A DNA stretch of 64,000 bases from positions 3,410,001 to 3,474,000 of the forward strand of contig CBDAPQ010000005.1 in assembly GCA_965198485.1 (NCBI GenBank). Reading direction: 5' to 3'. A program made the position numbers and the translations under genes. The DNA comes from RH-AL1 sp965198485 (GTDB lineage Bacteria > Pseudomonadota > Alphaproteobacteria > Rhizobiales > Beijerinckiaceae). A model generated the notes under the pieces. The model made no database searches. It had not been told where the DNA came from and saw only the letters and a program-made list of their open reading frames with translations. The first letter of the stretch is position 1. Each line of letters begins with the position of its first letter. Of the stretch, positions 24,798 through 32,523 are shown piece by piece.

Positions 24798-26624
24798 TCA
24801 GGCTGCACGTCGCGCCGACATGTCGCCCCCGCGAGCCATGGTTCCGGCGAGCCGGACCACGCGGACGAGCTCGCGCAGCATCTCGGCCTGCAAGCGTTCG
24901 AGATCGGTCTCGAGTTCGGCCTCGATGAAGCGACGGCAGAGCGCGGCGAAAGGCTTGAAGCCGAGCATCGCGCTGCCGGAAATGGCGGCGTGCGCTTCCG
25001 CCTTCAGGGCCGGCACGGTCTCGGGCGCGAGCGGCCGCTGGAAGCGCGACAACAGCGACCTCTCGAGCGTGGCAAGCATCGAGCGCACCTTGGCCTCGCC
25101 GACGACAGCGGTCAGTTTGGCGAGGGCATCGGCATCGTGAACAGCATGATCGGACCTGGTGCGCAGGTCGCCGCGGCCGACGAGATCCATCAGCGCCCCG
25201 ATCGGTTCCAGAGTCAGCGGCTTGGCAAGGAAATCATCCATACCTGCCGCTAACGCCGCCTCGACCTGCGCTGGCAGCACGTTTGCCGACACGGCCACGA
25301 TCGGGACGATCCGACCGGCATGAGGCAGGCGACGAATGGCGCACGTCGCCGTCAAGCCATCGACGTACGGCATCTGCAAGTCCATGAGCACCAGGTCGTA
25401 ACGGCCATGGTCGACCGCCATGATCGCTTCGGCGCCGTCGCCGACGATATCGACGCTGTGGCCCAGCGCTTCCAGCACGGCGATCACCAGTTCCTGGTTG
25501 AGGCGCACGTCCTCGGCGAGGAGGACACGAAGCGGACGCGCCTGATTGGCAGGCCTCCGCCTCGACGGCTCCAGCGTCGGTCGCGTCGCCGGCAGATCGA
25601 GCGAGAACCAGAAGGTTGAGCCGACGCCGGGCTCGCTGCGGACGCCAATGGCTCCGCCCATGGCCTCCACAAGTGTCTTCGAGATGGCGAGGCCGAGGCC
25701 GCAGCCGCCGTAGGTTCGCCGGATGGTTCCGTCGACTTGGCGGAAGCGTTCGAAGACAAGCGGCATGTTCGCCGCGTCGATGCCGATCCCCGTGTCCTCG
25801 ATTTCGAACAAGATCCGGCCGGCAACGCCCCCGCAGCGTGCACGCAGCGTCACCGAACCGGCGGGCGTGAACTTGACCGCGTTGTTGAGGAGGTTGAGCA
25901 GGATCTGCCGCAGCCGCGTCGCGTCGCCGAGGACCGCGGCGGGCACGACGCTGTCGATGGCGACATGGAGGGTCAGGTTGCGGGCGCGCGCCGCCTTATC
26001 GACCAGCGCGACGCATTCCTCGACAAGCCGCGACAGGACGAAGGGACGTGGAACGAGCCGCAGCGCACCCGCCTCGATCTGTGAGAAGTCGAGGATGTCG
26101 TTAACCATCGTCAGCACAGCCGCCCCGCCGGCCTTGATCCACTCGGCATGCCGACGCGCCATCGGGCTCAGGTCGGGGTCGATGCCGATGAGGTCCGCGA
26201 AGCCGATGATCGCGTTCAGCGGTGTGCGGATCTCATGGCTCATCGAGGAGAGGAAGTCCTCCTTTGCGCGGCTGACGGCGGCAACGGCGTCCTTCGCGGC
26301 CTGGACATTGACGACGGAGGGCGAGGCTTCGCACGTTGCGCCGAGCAGGTTCGGCGATACGTCACCGCCCTGTGTCGCCAGCTGAATGCAGCGCGCTTCG
26401 GCTGCGGCGAGCGCGCGACGCATGCGCAGGAGCAGCGCGACCGCGAGGAGCACCGCGAGGAGAGCGCCGGCCAACGCGCTCGCGAGCGTGCCGAAAGACG
26501 GATTGGACGAGGCGACAGACACCGCGTCGATCGTCGGCAGTTCCGGGCCGTCGGCCGCGTAAAGCGACATGCGCAGCATCGGTGGCATCACCGAGCCGCC
26601 GACCGCCTGTCCCGCCGAAGCCAT
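24798..26624 (-). CDS. Hybrid sensor histidine kinase with REC and HPt domains
   Basis: This is a tripartite phosphorelay kinase (about 608 aa from ATG 26624). A membrane span (TLASALAGALLAVLLAVALL) is followed by HisKA with the phospho-His in SMSHEIRTPLNAIIGF (about residue 130). The HATPase domain carries ILLNLLNNAVKFT, DTGIGI and GGCGLGLAISK. The receiver has its acceptor Asp in LVLMDLQMPYVDG (about residue 415) and the Lys in LAKPLT. A C-terminal HPt shows AEAHAAISGSAMLGF with His at about 545. No sensor domain is recognisable. The start is uncertain: in-frame alternatives reach 26783 or 26588, and none has a clear ribosome site. No response regulator adjoins it, so it is an orphan. Confidence 0.88.
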   Translation of the reverse strand: MASAGQAVGGSVMPPMLRMSLYAADGPELPTIDAVSVASSNPSFGTLASALAGALLAVLLAVALLLRMRRALAAAEARCIQLATQGGDVSPNLLGATCEASPSVVNVQAAKDAVAAVSRAKEDFLSSMSHEIRTPLNAIIGFADLIGIDPDLSPMARRHAEWIKAGGAAVLTMVNDILDFSQIEAGALRLVPRPFVLSRLVEECVALVDKAARARNLTLHVAIDSVVPAAVLGDATRLRQILLNLLNNAVKFTPAGSVTLRARCGGVAGRILFEIEDTGIGIDAANMPLVFERFRQVDGTIRRTYGGCGLGLAISKTLVEAMGGAIGVRSEPGVGSTFWFSLDLPATRPTLEPSRRRPANQARPLRVLLAEDVRLNQELVIAVLEALGHSVDIVGDGAEAIMAVDHGRYDLVLMDLQMPYVDGLTATCAIRRLPHAGRIVPIVAVSANVLPAQVEAALAAGMDDFLAKPLTLEPIGALMDLVGRGDLRTRSDHAVHDADALAKLTAVVGEAKVRSMLATLERSLLSRFQRPLAPETVPALKAEAHAAISGSAMLGFKPFAALCRRFIEAELETDLERLQAEMLRELVRVVRLAGTMARGGDMSARRAA

Positions 26625-26897
26625 GAAAAATTCGGCGGCGAGAAGGCGGATGCCATGGCTGATGGAGAGGGGAGGGATACGCAAACCGAGCACACGCAAC
26701 CACCCGTGTCGCCGGTGGCCAAATCTAGGCACGGCGAGAGTTGCGGCACCTTCATGGTCCCGCATGAGAAAAGACAGAGCCACGTTGCGATTTGCTTACG
26801 AGCGCGCCTTGTTCCTGCGTCACACGTAACGCGAAACCGGGTGACGGGCGCGATCCGCTCCGCTAAGCGGTCGAGCATGACAATCCGAAAGGGCGAA

Positions 26898-27911
26898 ATG
26901 AGCATCGCGATCGTCGGAACGGGCGCCATCGGCGGGTTCCTGGGTGTCAGATTGGCGGCCGCGGGCGAGCCGGTGACCTTCATCGCCCGTGGCGCGAACC
27001 TCGCAGCGATCAAGGCCAACGGCATGCGCCTGATCGAGGCGGACGGCACGCAGATTCACGTCGGCGACATGCGCGCCACCCAATCGATGCGCGAGGCCGG
27101 CGTCCACGACGTGGTGCTGCTGACCGTCAAGGCGCATCAGGTCGGGCCGATTGCCGATGATCTGAAGTACCTGGTCGGGCCGGAGACGGCCGTTGTCACG
27201 ATGCAGAACGGCATCCCTTGGTGGTATTTCCTCGGCGCCTACGACGGCCCGCACAGGGGCACCCACGTCGCAGCGGCCGATCCCGGCAGGCTGATCGCCC
27301 GGCACATTGATCCGCGCCACGTGATCGGCTCTGTGGTGTTTCCCGCAGCCGTCCTGACCGAGCCGGGCACCGTCAAGGTGATCGAAGGCAATCGTTTCAC
27401 CCTGGGCGAGCCGGACGGCACGATCAGCCCGCGGGTCGAGGCGCTCGCCGCCAAGCTCGTCAAGGCTGGCTTCAAGGCGCCCGTGATCGAAGACATCCGC
27501 GCCGAGATCTGGCTGAAGCTCTGGGGTAACCTTTCATTCAATCCGCTGTCGGCGCTCACGCACGCGACGCTGGAAGACATCTGCCGCTTTTCCGACACGC
27601 GCCAGCTCGCCCACGACATGATGAGCGAGGCGCAGGACATCGCCGGCAAGCTCGGCATCACCTTCCGCGTAGGAATCGATAAGCGAATCGCCGGCGCCGA
27701 GAAGGTGGGAGCGCACAAGACCTCGATGCTGCAGGATGTCGAGGCCGGTCGCCCGATCGAGCTCGAGGCGCTGGTCGGCTCGGTGATCGAACTCGGCCGC
27801 CTCACTGGAACGCCGACGCCGCACATCGACACCGTCTACGCACTGATGCAGCTCCTCGCGAAGAGCCTGGAGACCGCCAAGGGTCGCCTCGCCATCCGAG
27901 ACGCGGCGTGA
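26898..27911 (+). CDS. panE: 2-dehydropantoate 2-reductase family protein
   Basis: The product (337 aa) is an ApbA/PanE ketopantoate reductase-type enzyme that reduces 2-dehydropantoate to pantoate with NADPH, a step in coenzyme A synthesis. The Rossmann motif SIAIVGTGAIGGFLGVRLAA opens the protein, and the C-terminal helical domain has the catalytic Lys region EIWLKLWGNLSFNPLSALT. ATG 26898 follows AAAGGG; an ATG at 26877 would add seven residues. Members of the family also act on other 2-oxo acids, so the exact substrate is probable rather than proven. It is divergent from the hybrid kinase. Confidence 0.83.
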   Translation: MSIAIVGTGAIGGFLGVRLAAAGEPVTFIARGANLAAIKANGMRLIEADGTQIHVGDMRATQSMREAGVHDVVLLTVKAHQVGPIADDLKYLVGPETAVVTMQNGIPWWYFLGAYDGPHRGTHVAAADPGRLIARHIDPRHVIGSVVFPAAVLTEPGTVKVIEGNRFTLGEPDGTISPRVEALAAKLVKAGFKAPVIEDIRAEIWLKLWGNLSFNPLSALTHATLEDICRFSDTRQLAHDMMSEAQDIAGKLGITFRVGIDKRIAGAEKVGAHKTSMLQDVEAGRPIELEALVGSVIELGRLTGTPTPHIDTVYALMQLLAKSLETAKGRLAIRDAA

Positions 27912-28039
27912 CCGAACGATGTCGTTCCGAAGCAGATATTGACCCAGGACCGGTGAGTTCGGCCGATTCATTGTGAAGATTATAGGTTCCGGGCTCGGCT
28001 GCGCCGCCCCGGTATGACGTTCCTGTTTCCCGTTGAACA

Positions 28040-29584
28040 ATGAAGGACCTTCCCGTGGCTCAAGCCGCCAAGACCCTCCACGACCTGATCCAGGCCGGCG
28101 CGGACGATGCCACCGCGCTCTCGTCGCCCGGCGGTACGCCGCTCACCTTCAAGGCGCTGCGCGCGCTGGTGGAACGCACGGTGGTGGACCTCAACGCTCA
28201 CGGTCTCGGCCGCGGCGACCGCGTCGCGATCGTGCTGCCCAACGGGCCGGAGATGGCGGCGGCCTTCATCGCCATTGCAGCCGGCAGCACGGCGGCGCCG
28301 CTCAACCCGACCTACAAGGCCGACGAGTTCGAGTTCTACATGCTCGATCTCAAGGCCAAGCTACTCGTCGTAGCGGAAGGATCGATCTCGCCAGCGGTCG
28401 GCATCGCCGAGAAGCTCGGCGTGGCGATTGCATACCTGCAAGCCGCGCCAGCCGAAGGCGCCGGAAGCTTCACCCTCGCCTTCCCGTCTGGTGGCGCCGC
28501 GGTATCCGAAGCCGGCATGGCCCATGCCGACGATATCGCGCTGGTGCTGCATACCTCGGGCACCACCTCGCGGCCCAAGATCGTGCCGCTGAAGCATTCA
28601 AACGTCTGCGCCTCGGCGGCAAACATCCGCGAGACGTTGGCCTTCACGGCCGAGGACCGTGCGCTCAACATCATGCCGCTGTTCCACATCCACGGGCTCA
28701 TCGCCGGCACACTGGCGCCGCTCTCGGCCGGCGGCCACGTCTGTTGCACGCCGGGCTACAGCGCCTCCAAGTTCTTCGGCTGGATGAAAGAGGCCGATCC
28801 GACCTGGTACACGGCGGTGCCTACCATGCACCAGGACATCCTGGGCAAAGCCAAGGACTTTCCCGAAGTGGTGAAAGGCAACAAGTTGCGCTTCATCCGC
28901 TCGTCCTCCTCCTCGCTGCCGCCGCAGGTCATGAAAGAGATGGAGGAGACCTGGGGCGCGCCGGTCCTGGAGGCCTACGGCATGACCGAGGCGGCGCACC
29001 AGATGGCCTCGAACCCGCTGCCGCCCAAGCCGCACTACGCCGGCTCGGTCGGCCTCGCCGCCGGGCCGGAGATCGCCATCGTCGACGACGACGGCGAGCC
29101 GCTGCCAGCTGGCGCACACGGCGAAATCGTAATCCGTGGCGACAACGTCATGGCGGGTTACGAGAACAACGAGAAGGCCAATGCCGAAGCTTTCACCAAG
29201 CACGGCTGGTTCCGCACCGGCGACCAGGGGACGCTGACGCCCGAGGGCTACCTCTCGCTGACCGGCCGCCTCAAGGAGATCATCAATCGCGGTGGCGAGA
29301 AGATCTCGCCCCGCGAGGTGGATGAGGTGCTGATGGACCACCCTGCCGTGCGCCAGTGCGTGACCTTCGCCATGCCGCACGATCGACTGGGCGAGGACGT
29401 CGCCGCGGTTGTGGTGTTACGCGAGGGCGCCGAGGCCGACGAGGCCTCGATCCGCGACCATGCCGGCATCCACCTCGCCAAGTTCAAGGTGCCGGCCAGG
29501 ATCCTGTTCATGGACGAGATCCCAAAGGGAGCCACTGGCAAGCTGCAGCGCATCGGCCTAGCGCAGAAGCTGGGACTGCTGTAA
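28040..29584 (+). CDS. Oxalyl-CoA synthetase-like AMP-dependent ligase
   Basis: This intact 514-aa ANL enzyme activates a carboxylate via an acyl-adenylate and loads it on CoA. Visible motifs are LHTSGTTSRPKIVPL (A3), LPLFHIHGLIAGTLA-type segment, TWYTAVPTMHQDIL, LRFIRSSSSSLPPQVM, LEAYGMTEAAHQMASNPLP, GWFRTGDQG and INRGGEKISP, ending with the catalytic Lys in PKGATGKLQRIG. The blocks TWYTAVPT, RFIRSSSSSL and MTEAAHQMASNPLP match oxalate-CoA ligases (plant AAE3 and yeast Pcs60 type), so oxalate is the likely substrate. No oxalyl-CoA decarboxylase or formyl-CoA transferase adjoins it. A GTG at 28055 with AAGGA upstream is an alternative start. Confidence 0.82.
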   Translation: MKDLPVAQAAKTLHDLIQAGADDATALSSPGGTPLTFKALRALVERTVVDLNAHGLGRGDRVAIVLPNGPEMAAAFIAIAAGSTAAPLNPTYKADEFEFYMLDLKAKLLVVAEGSISPAVGIAEKLGVAIAYLQAAPAEGAGSFTLAFPSGGAAVSEAGMAHADDIALVLHTSGTTSRPKIVPLKHSNVCASAANIRETLAFTAEDRALNIMPLFHIHGLIAGTLAPLSAGGHVCCTPGYSASKFFGWMKEADPTWYTAVPTMHQDILGKAKDFPEVVKGNKLRFIRSSSSSLPPQVMKEMEETWGAPVLEAYGMTEAAHQMASNPLPPKPHYAGSVGLAAGPEIAIVDDDGEPLPAGAHGEIVIRGDNVMAGYENNEKANAEAFTKHGWFRTGDQGTLTPEGYLSLTGRLKEIINRGGEKISPREVDEVLMDHPAVRQCVTFAMPHDRLGEDVAAVVVLREGAEADEASIRDHAGIHLAKFKVPARILFMDEIPKGATGKLQRIGLAQKLGLL

Positions 29585-29666
29585 CCTTCAGGCGTTCAAG
29601 CATACAGCTTAAGCGCACTTTCTTTTTTCCAGCTTCTTGAAAGGTTCGTTCAAAGGAGCGGTAGTG

Positions 29667-30069
29667 GTGCACGCAGCCATCTACAGACTTACTGGCTGTA
29701 TTACAAAGTTTCAGTTTCTGCTGCTTTACCGCAAGTAGCAGCGCGGCTGCTAACCAAGAGCCAAATGCGATCTTGAGGTATAGCGAATGCATCGAAGCGG
29801 CCGATGGGCGCGGCGCGGGACCTTTCGAAGATTGTCTTCTTGAAGCTTCAAAGCTTGCCGACTTAAAGCTCAGAGATACGCTTGAAAGCGTGCTTGAAAC
29901 TCAGTCATCTTCTTTAGACGATCGCAGAGTGAGGTCACAAGAGATTTGGCTCGCGTACCGCAAAGCAGCTTGTGGAATAGAACTTACCGTCAAAAGCGAA
30001 GGGCAACCCGCAGGCATAAAGGACAAAGGTTATTGCATGCTGCGAACTACACAACAGCGAATGCATTGA
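29667..30069 (+). pseudogene. LprI-like (DUF1311) exported protein, frameshifted
   Basis: The readable frame, which continues to 30069, encodes a DUF1311/LprI-like domain: SECIEAADGRGAGPFEDCLL, the helix KLADLKLRDTLESVLE, then SQEIWLAYRKAACGIEL and a late Cys in YCMLRTTQQR. It has no good start in its own frame. In another frame GTG 29664/29667 follows a strong AAAGGAG and encodes VHAAIYRLTGCITKFQFLLL before a stop; removing one T in the TTT run at 29725-29727 joins it to TASSSAAANQEP, making a typical signal peptide. Family members include periplasmic lysozyme inhibitors. The DNA is about 45% GC locally, unlike its surroundings, suggesting transfer. A sequencing error could also explain the shift. 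Confidence 0.6.
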
Positions 30070-30148
30070 TTGCTGAACCATAATGCATATTCGCCCTTAA
30101 AGAGAGCGAGCCTGCTTCAACTGTGTCTTACAGGGTCTGACGCAGAAT

Positions 30149-30164
30149 GCCCCATCTGCGGGGC
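30149..30164. terminator. Short GC hairpin downstream of rpmB
   Basis: GCCCC (30149-30153) and GGGGC (30160-30164) flank a 6-nt loop, in the convergent space between the LprI-like gene and rpmB. There is an A-run on one side only. A terminator role is possible. Confidence 0.3.
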
Positions 30165-30190
30165 AAAACTCACTGACTGGACAAGCAAGT

Positions 30191-30493
30191 CTAAGCCGCG
30201 GTCGGCTCCGCAACCGCCCGTTTCTTGGCGATCTCGCGCTTCAGCACGCGCATCGCCTGCGACAGCTCATGCTCGTGAGCCTTGGCGAGGAAGGCGTCGA
30301 GCCCACCGCGATGCTCGACGGAGCGCAACGAGGCTGCCGCCACGCGCACGCGCACCGAACGGTCAAGCGACTCGGAGATCAGCGTGACGTTGCAGAGGTT
30401 CGGCAGGAAGCGCGTGCGCGTCTTGCGGTTGGAATGGCTGACCACGTTGCCGCTCTGGACGGCCTTTCCGGTCAGTTCACAACGGCGCGACAT
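30191..30493 (-). CDS. rpmB: 50S ribosomal protein L28
   Basis: Ribosomal protein L28 (100 aa) begins MSRRCELTGKAVQSGNVVSH and contains the conserved SNRKTRTRFLPNLCNVTL and the C-terminal helix segment LDRSVRVRVAAASLRSVEHR. ATG at 30491-30493 is preceded by GGATCAAGAG, supporting this start over the longer frame to 30601. It is an alphaproteobacterial long form with an Ala/Lys-rich tail (REIAKKRAVAEPTAA). It stands alone here without rpmG. Confidence 0.95.
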   Translation of the reverse strand: MSRRCELTGKAVQSGNVVSHSNRKTRTRFLPNLCNVTLISESLDRSVRVRVAAASLRSVEHRGGLDAFLAKAHEHELSQAMRVLKREIAKKRAVAEPTAA

Positions 30494-30645
30494 CTCTTGA
30501 TCCTTGGGGCGAACGCATAGGAGCGGGAAGGCGGGTCGATACAGGAGGGGTGAGGGAGGGTCAAGGCTGCCGTGGCGCGCCGGCGTCATTGTCGGCGGCA
30601 CAAAGCGGCATAACTCTTGGCGAAATTCCGGATTCAGAGCTTACC

Positions 30646-30789
30646 ATGCGTCTGACATTAAGATTATCCGTGCTGGTCACCCTACTCGGCGTGTCGTCCT
30701 GCCAGCACGTCTCGGCGGCCGGCTACCAAGCGTCCTGCACCGCCTCCAAGGCCAGTCTTGCCGCTCCGAAATCCATTCTGACCGGATAG
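30646..30789 (+). CDS. Possible small lipoprotein
   Basis: A 47-aa ORF starts MRLTLRLSVLVTLLGVSSC, a basic n-region and hydrophobic stretch ending in a lipobox-like VSSC. The remainder is short and uncharacterised. It overlaps a minus-strand ORF (30723-31076) by 67 bp, and only one of the two may be real. The ribosome site is weak. Confidence 0.35.
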   Translation: MRLTLRLSVLVTLLGVSSCQHVSAAGYQASCTASKASLAAPKSILTG

Positions 30790-31076
30790 CCGATCTCGGC
30801 CGCATCCTCGCCTTGAAGGTACCCGCCGCACACGACGGCCAGTGTTCCGCACGACGCGAGCCGACCCGTCACCGCGTCCCTCATCAGCGCTACCGCTTCG
30901 GCAAGGCTGAAGGATCTCGGCAGAAAGTGGATAGCGCCGAGGATCGCCGGATGATCGGTGAGCCGCCGGAGGTCTCCGCCGAGTTCGGGCTGCAAGCGGC
31001 GCAGGCGCAGCCGAGACGTCGCTTCTCCGGCAGGTTGAGCGTCTCGCTCACTTCGCGTCGAATGGCAGAATACCAC
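30723..31076 (-). CDS. Hypothetical protein, uncertain ORF
   Basis: This 117-aa frame has plausible codon use in its second half (AVALMRDAVTGRLASCGTLA, then VVCGGYLQGEDAAEIG) but no recognised domain. It starts inside the end of the upstream UbiC-like gene by 29 bp, which would suit coupling, and it could begin later at a TTG. The Arg-rich N-terminal part looks less coding. Low confidence; it fills a 330-bp stretch otherwise lacking a gene. Confidence 0.35.
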   Translation of the reverse strand: MVFCHSTRSERDAQPAGEATSRLRLRRLQPELGGDLRRLTDHPAILGAIHFLPRSFSLAEAVALMRDAVTGRLASCGTLAVVCGGYLQGEDAAEIGYPVRMDFGAARLALEAVQDAW

Positions 31077-31713
31077 GCAAGTAGTGCTCGTCGACCTCCG
31101 CGATAGGTCGGTGACGGTCGTCGTAGAGCACGGCCTGGTGCTGGAAAAGCTCGAGCGGGATATCCAGCGACTCGTCGGGCTGCTCGGGCGGCGGCGTACG
31201 GCGCTGCCAGTCTGGTGGCAGCACCGGCCAGACGGTCTGCATGCCGATTGTCTCTCGGCTGAAATGCAGCGCCGCCACCGCCTTGCCGAACGGCGTGTCC
31301 GTCGCGTCGAGCACCCGGTTCATCTCCGGCGTAAGGCGGCCCGGCACGTACCAGTTGTCGGCCTCGGACAGCACGTGATTGCCGCAGGCGAGGCGGACGC
31401 GGCGGTAGCGGATCGCCTCATCGGGCCCGACCTGCAGGTGGGTGCGCTGCTCGGGCCGGATCGGTTTTTCCGGCGCGCCCACGACCCGCTCCGCGCGAAT
31501 CTTCGGGGGCAGCGCAATTGCTTGATCGCCGCACCACATCTCCAGCGCCTGCGTGGCGCTGCGGCTCGCCAGGATCTCGGCATTGAGAGTCTCCATCGTG
31601 GCCAAGGCCTCGACGCGGGCGAGGAACGTGTCCGGCAAACGAGGCTCGGCATGCACCGGGCCGGTGAAGGCGAGACCGATGGCCGCGAGAGCGAGGCTGG
31701 ACGTTGCGTGCAT
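31048..31713 (-). CDS. Exported protein with chorismate lyase-like (UbiC-type) features
   Basis: The 221-aa product has a signal peptide (SSLALAAIGLAFTGPVHA) and a mature part resembling the UbiC/chorismate lyase-like fold: YRRVRLACGNHVLSEADNWY, VPGRLTPEMNRVLDATDTPF and GKAVAALHF follow the family order of Arg-containing strand, substrate-loop and TPF helix. Known UbiC is cytoplasmic and makes 4-hydroxybenzoate for ubiquinone. An exported version cannot easily reach chorismate, so this is probably a distant homolog with another role. A cytoplasmic call would require a start after the signal segment, which has no good site. Confidence 0.6.
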   Translation of the reverse strand: MHATSSLALAAIGLAFTGPVHAEPRLPDTFLARVEALATMETLNAEILASRSATQALEMWCGDQAIALPPKIRAERVVGAPEKPIRPEQRTHLQVGPDEAIRYRRVRLACGNHVLSEADNWYVPGRLTPEMNRVLDATDTPFGKAVAALHFSRETIGMQTVWPVLPPDWQRRTPPPEQPDESLDIPLELFQHQAVLYDDRHRPIAEVDEHYLRGILPFDAK

Positions 31714-31779
31714 GGCGGGCCGGACCTAATCCAGGATAGGCGGCACGCTATGGCGCGCCGGAAAAGAGAAGCCAAGCGC

Positions 31780-32523
31780 ATGCGGATCGGCCTGTTCGTG
31801 CCCTGCTACATCGATGCTTTCTTCCCGGAGGTCGGCGTCGCCACGCTCGAGCTTCTGGAGCGCTTCGGCTGCGCTGTGGAGTACCCGTTCGATCAGACCT
31901 GCTGCGGCCAGCCGATGGCGAACTCCGGTTGCCAGGCCGAGGCGGCGGCCACCGAGCGCAATTTCGTCAAGTGCTTCGGCGGCTACGATTACGTGGTAGG
32001 TCCTTCCGGCAGCTGCGTGAACCACGTACGCTCGAAGTTCGACGCCATCGAGCAGACGGGCGAGGCGACGCAGGTGCGCGAGCGCACCTTCGAGCTGGTC
32101 GAGTTCCTCCACGACATCCTGAAGGTCGAGGCGTTTCCCTGGGCGCGTTTCCCGCACAAGGTCGGCTATCACGGAGGCTGCGGCTCGCTGCGCGGACTGG
32201 AGCATGCCCGCCCCAGCGAGATCGTGGCACCGTTCTTCTCCAAGCCGCTGGACCTTTTGCGCAAGGTCAAAGACATCGACCTTGTCGCGCCGTCGCGGCC
32301 GGACGAGTGCTGCGGCTTCGGCGGCACCTTCTCGGTGTTCGAGGAGGCTGTATCGGTCAAGACGGGGCAGGACAAGGTTGCTGACCACCTCAAGGCCGGC
32401 GCCGATTACATCGTCTCCGCCGATACCTCCTGCCTGATGCACCAGAAAGGGTGCGCCGAGCGCGCAGGACAACCGATGCGTTTTCTGCACATCGCGCAGG
32501 TGCTGAACGGAGTTGGAACATGA
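31780..32523 (+). CDS. lutA: L-lactate oxidation complex subunit LutA
   Basis: LutA (247 aa) is a Cys-rich iron-sulfur protein of the LutABC complex that oxidises L-lactate to pyruvate. It opens MRIGLFVPCYIDAFFPEVGV and has the paired CCG signatures, FDQTCCGQPMANSGC and RPDECCGFGGTFSV, with further motifs GPSGSCVNH and ADTSCLMHQ, which bind heterodisulfide reductase-type clusters. ATG 31750 with an AGGATAGG site is an alternative start adding ten residues. Its TGA overlaps the lutB ATG (ATGA). Confidence 0.93.
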   Translation: MRIGLFVPCYIDAFFPEVGVATLELLERFGCAVEYPFDQTCCGQPMANSGCQAEAAATERNFVKCFGGYDYVVGPSGSCVNHVRSKFDAIEQTGEATQVRERTFELVEFLHDILKVEAFPWARFPHKVGYHGGCGSLRGLEHARPSEIVAPFFSKPLDLLRKVKDIDLVAPSRPDECCGFGGTFSVFEEAVSVKTGQDKVADHLKAGADYIVSADTSCLMHQKGCAERAGQPMRFLHIAQVLNGVGT

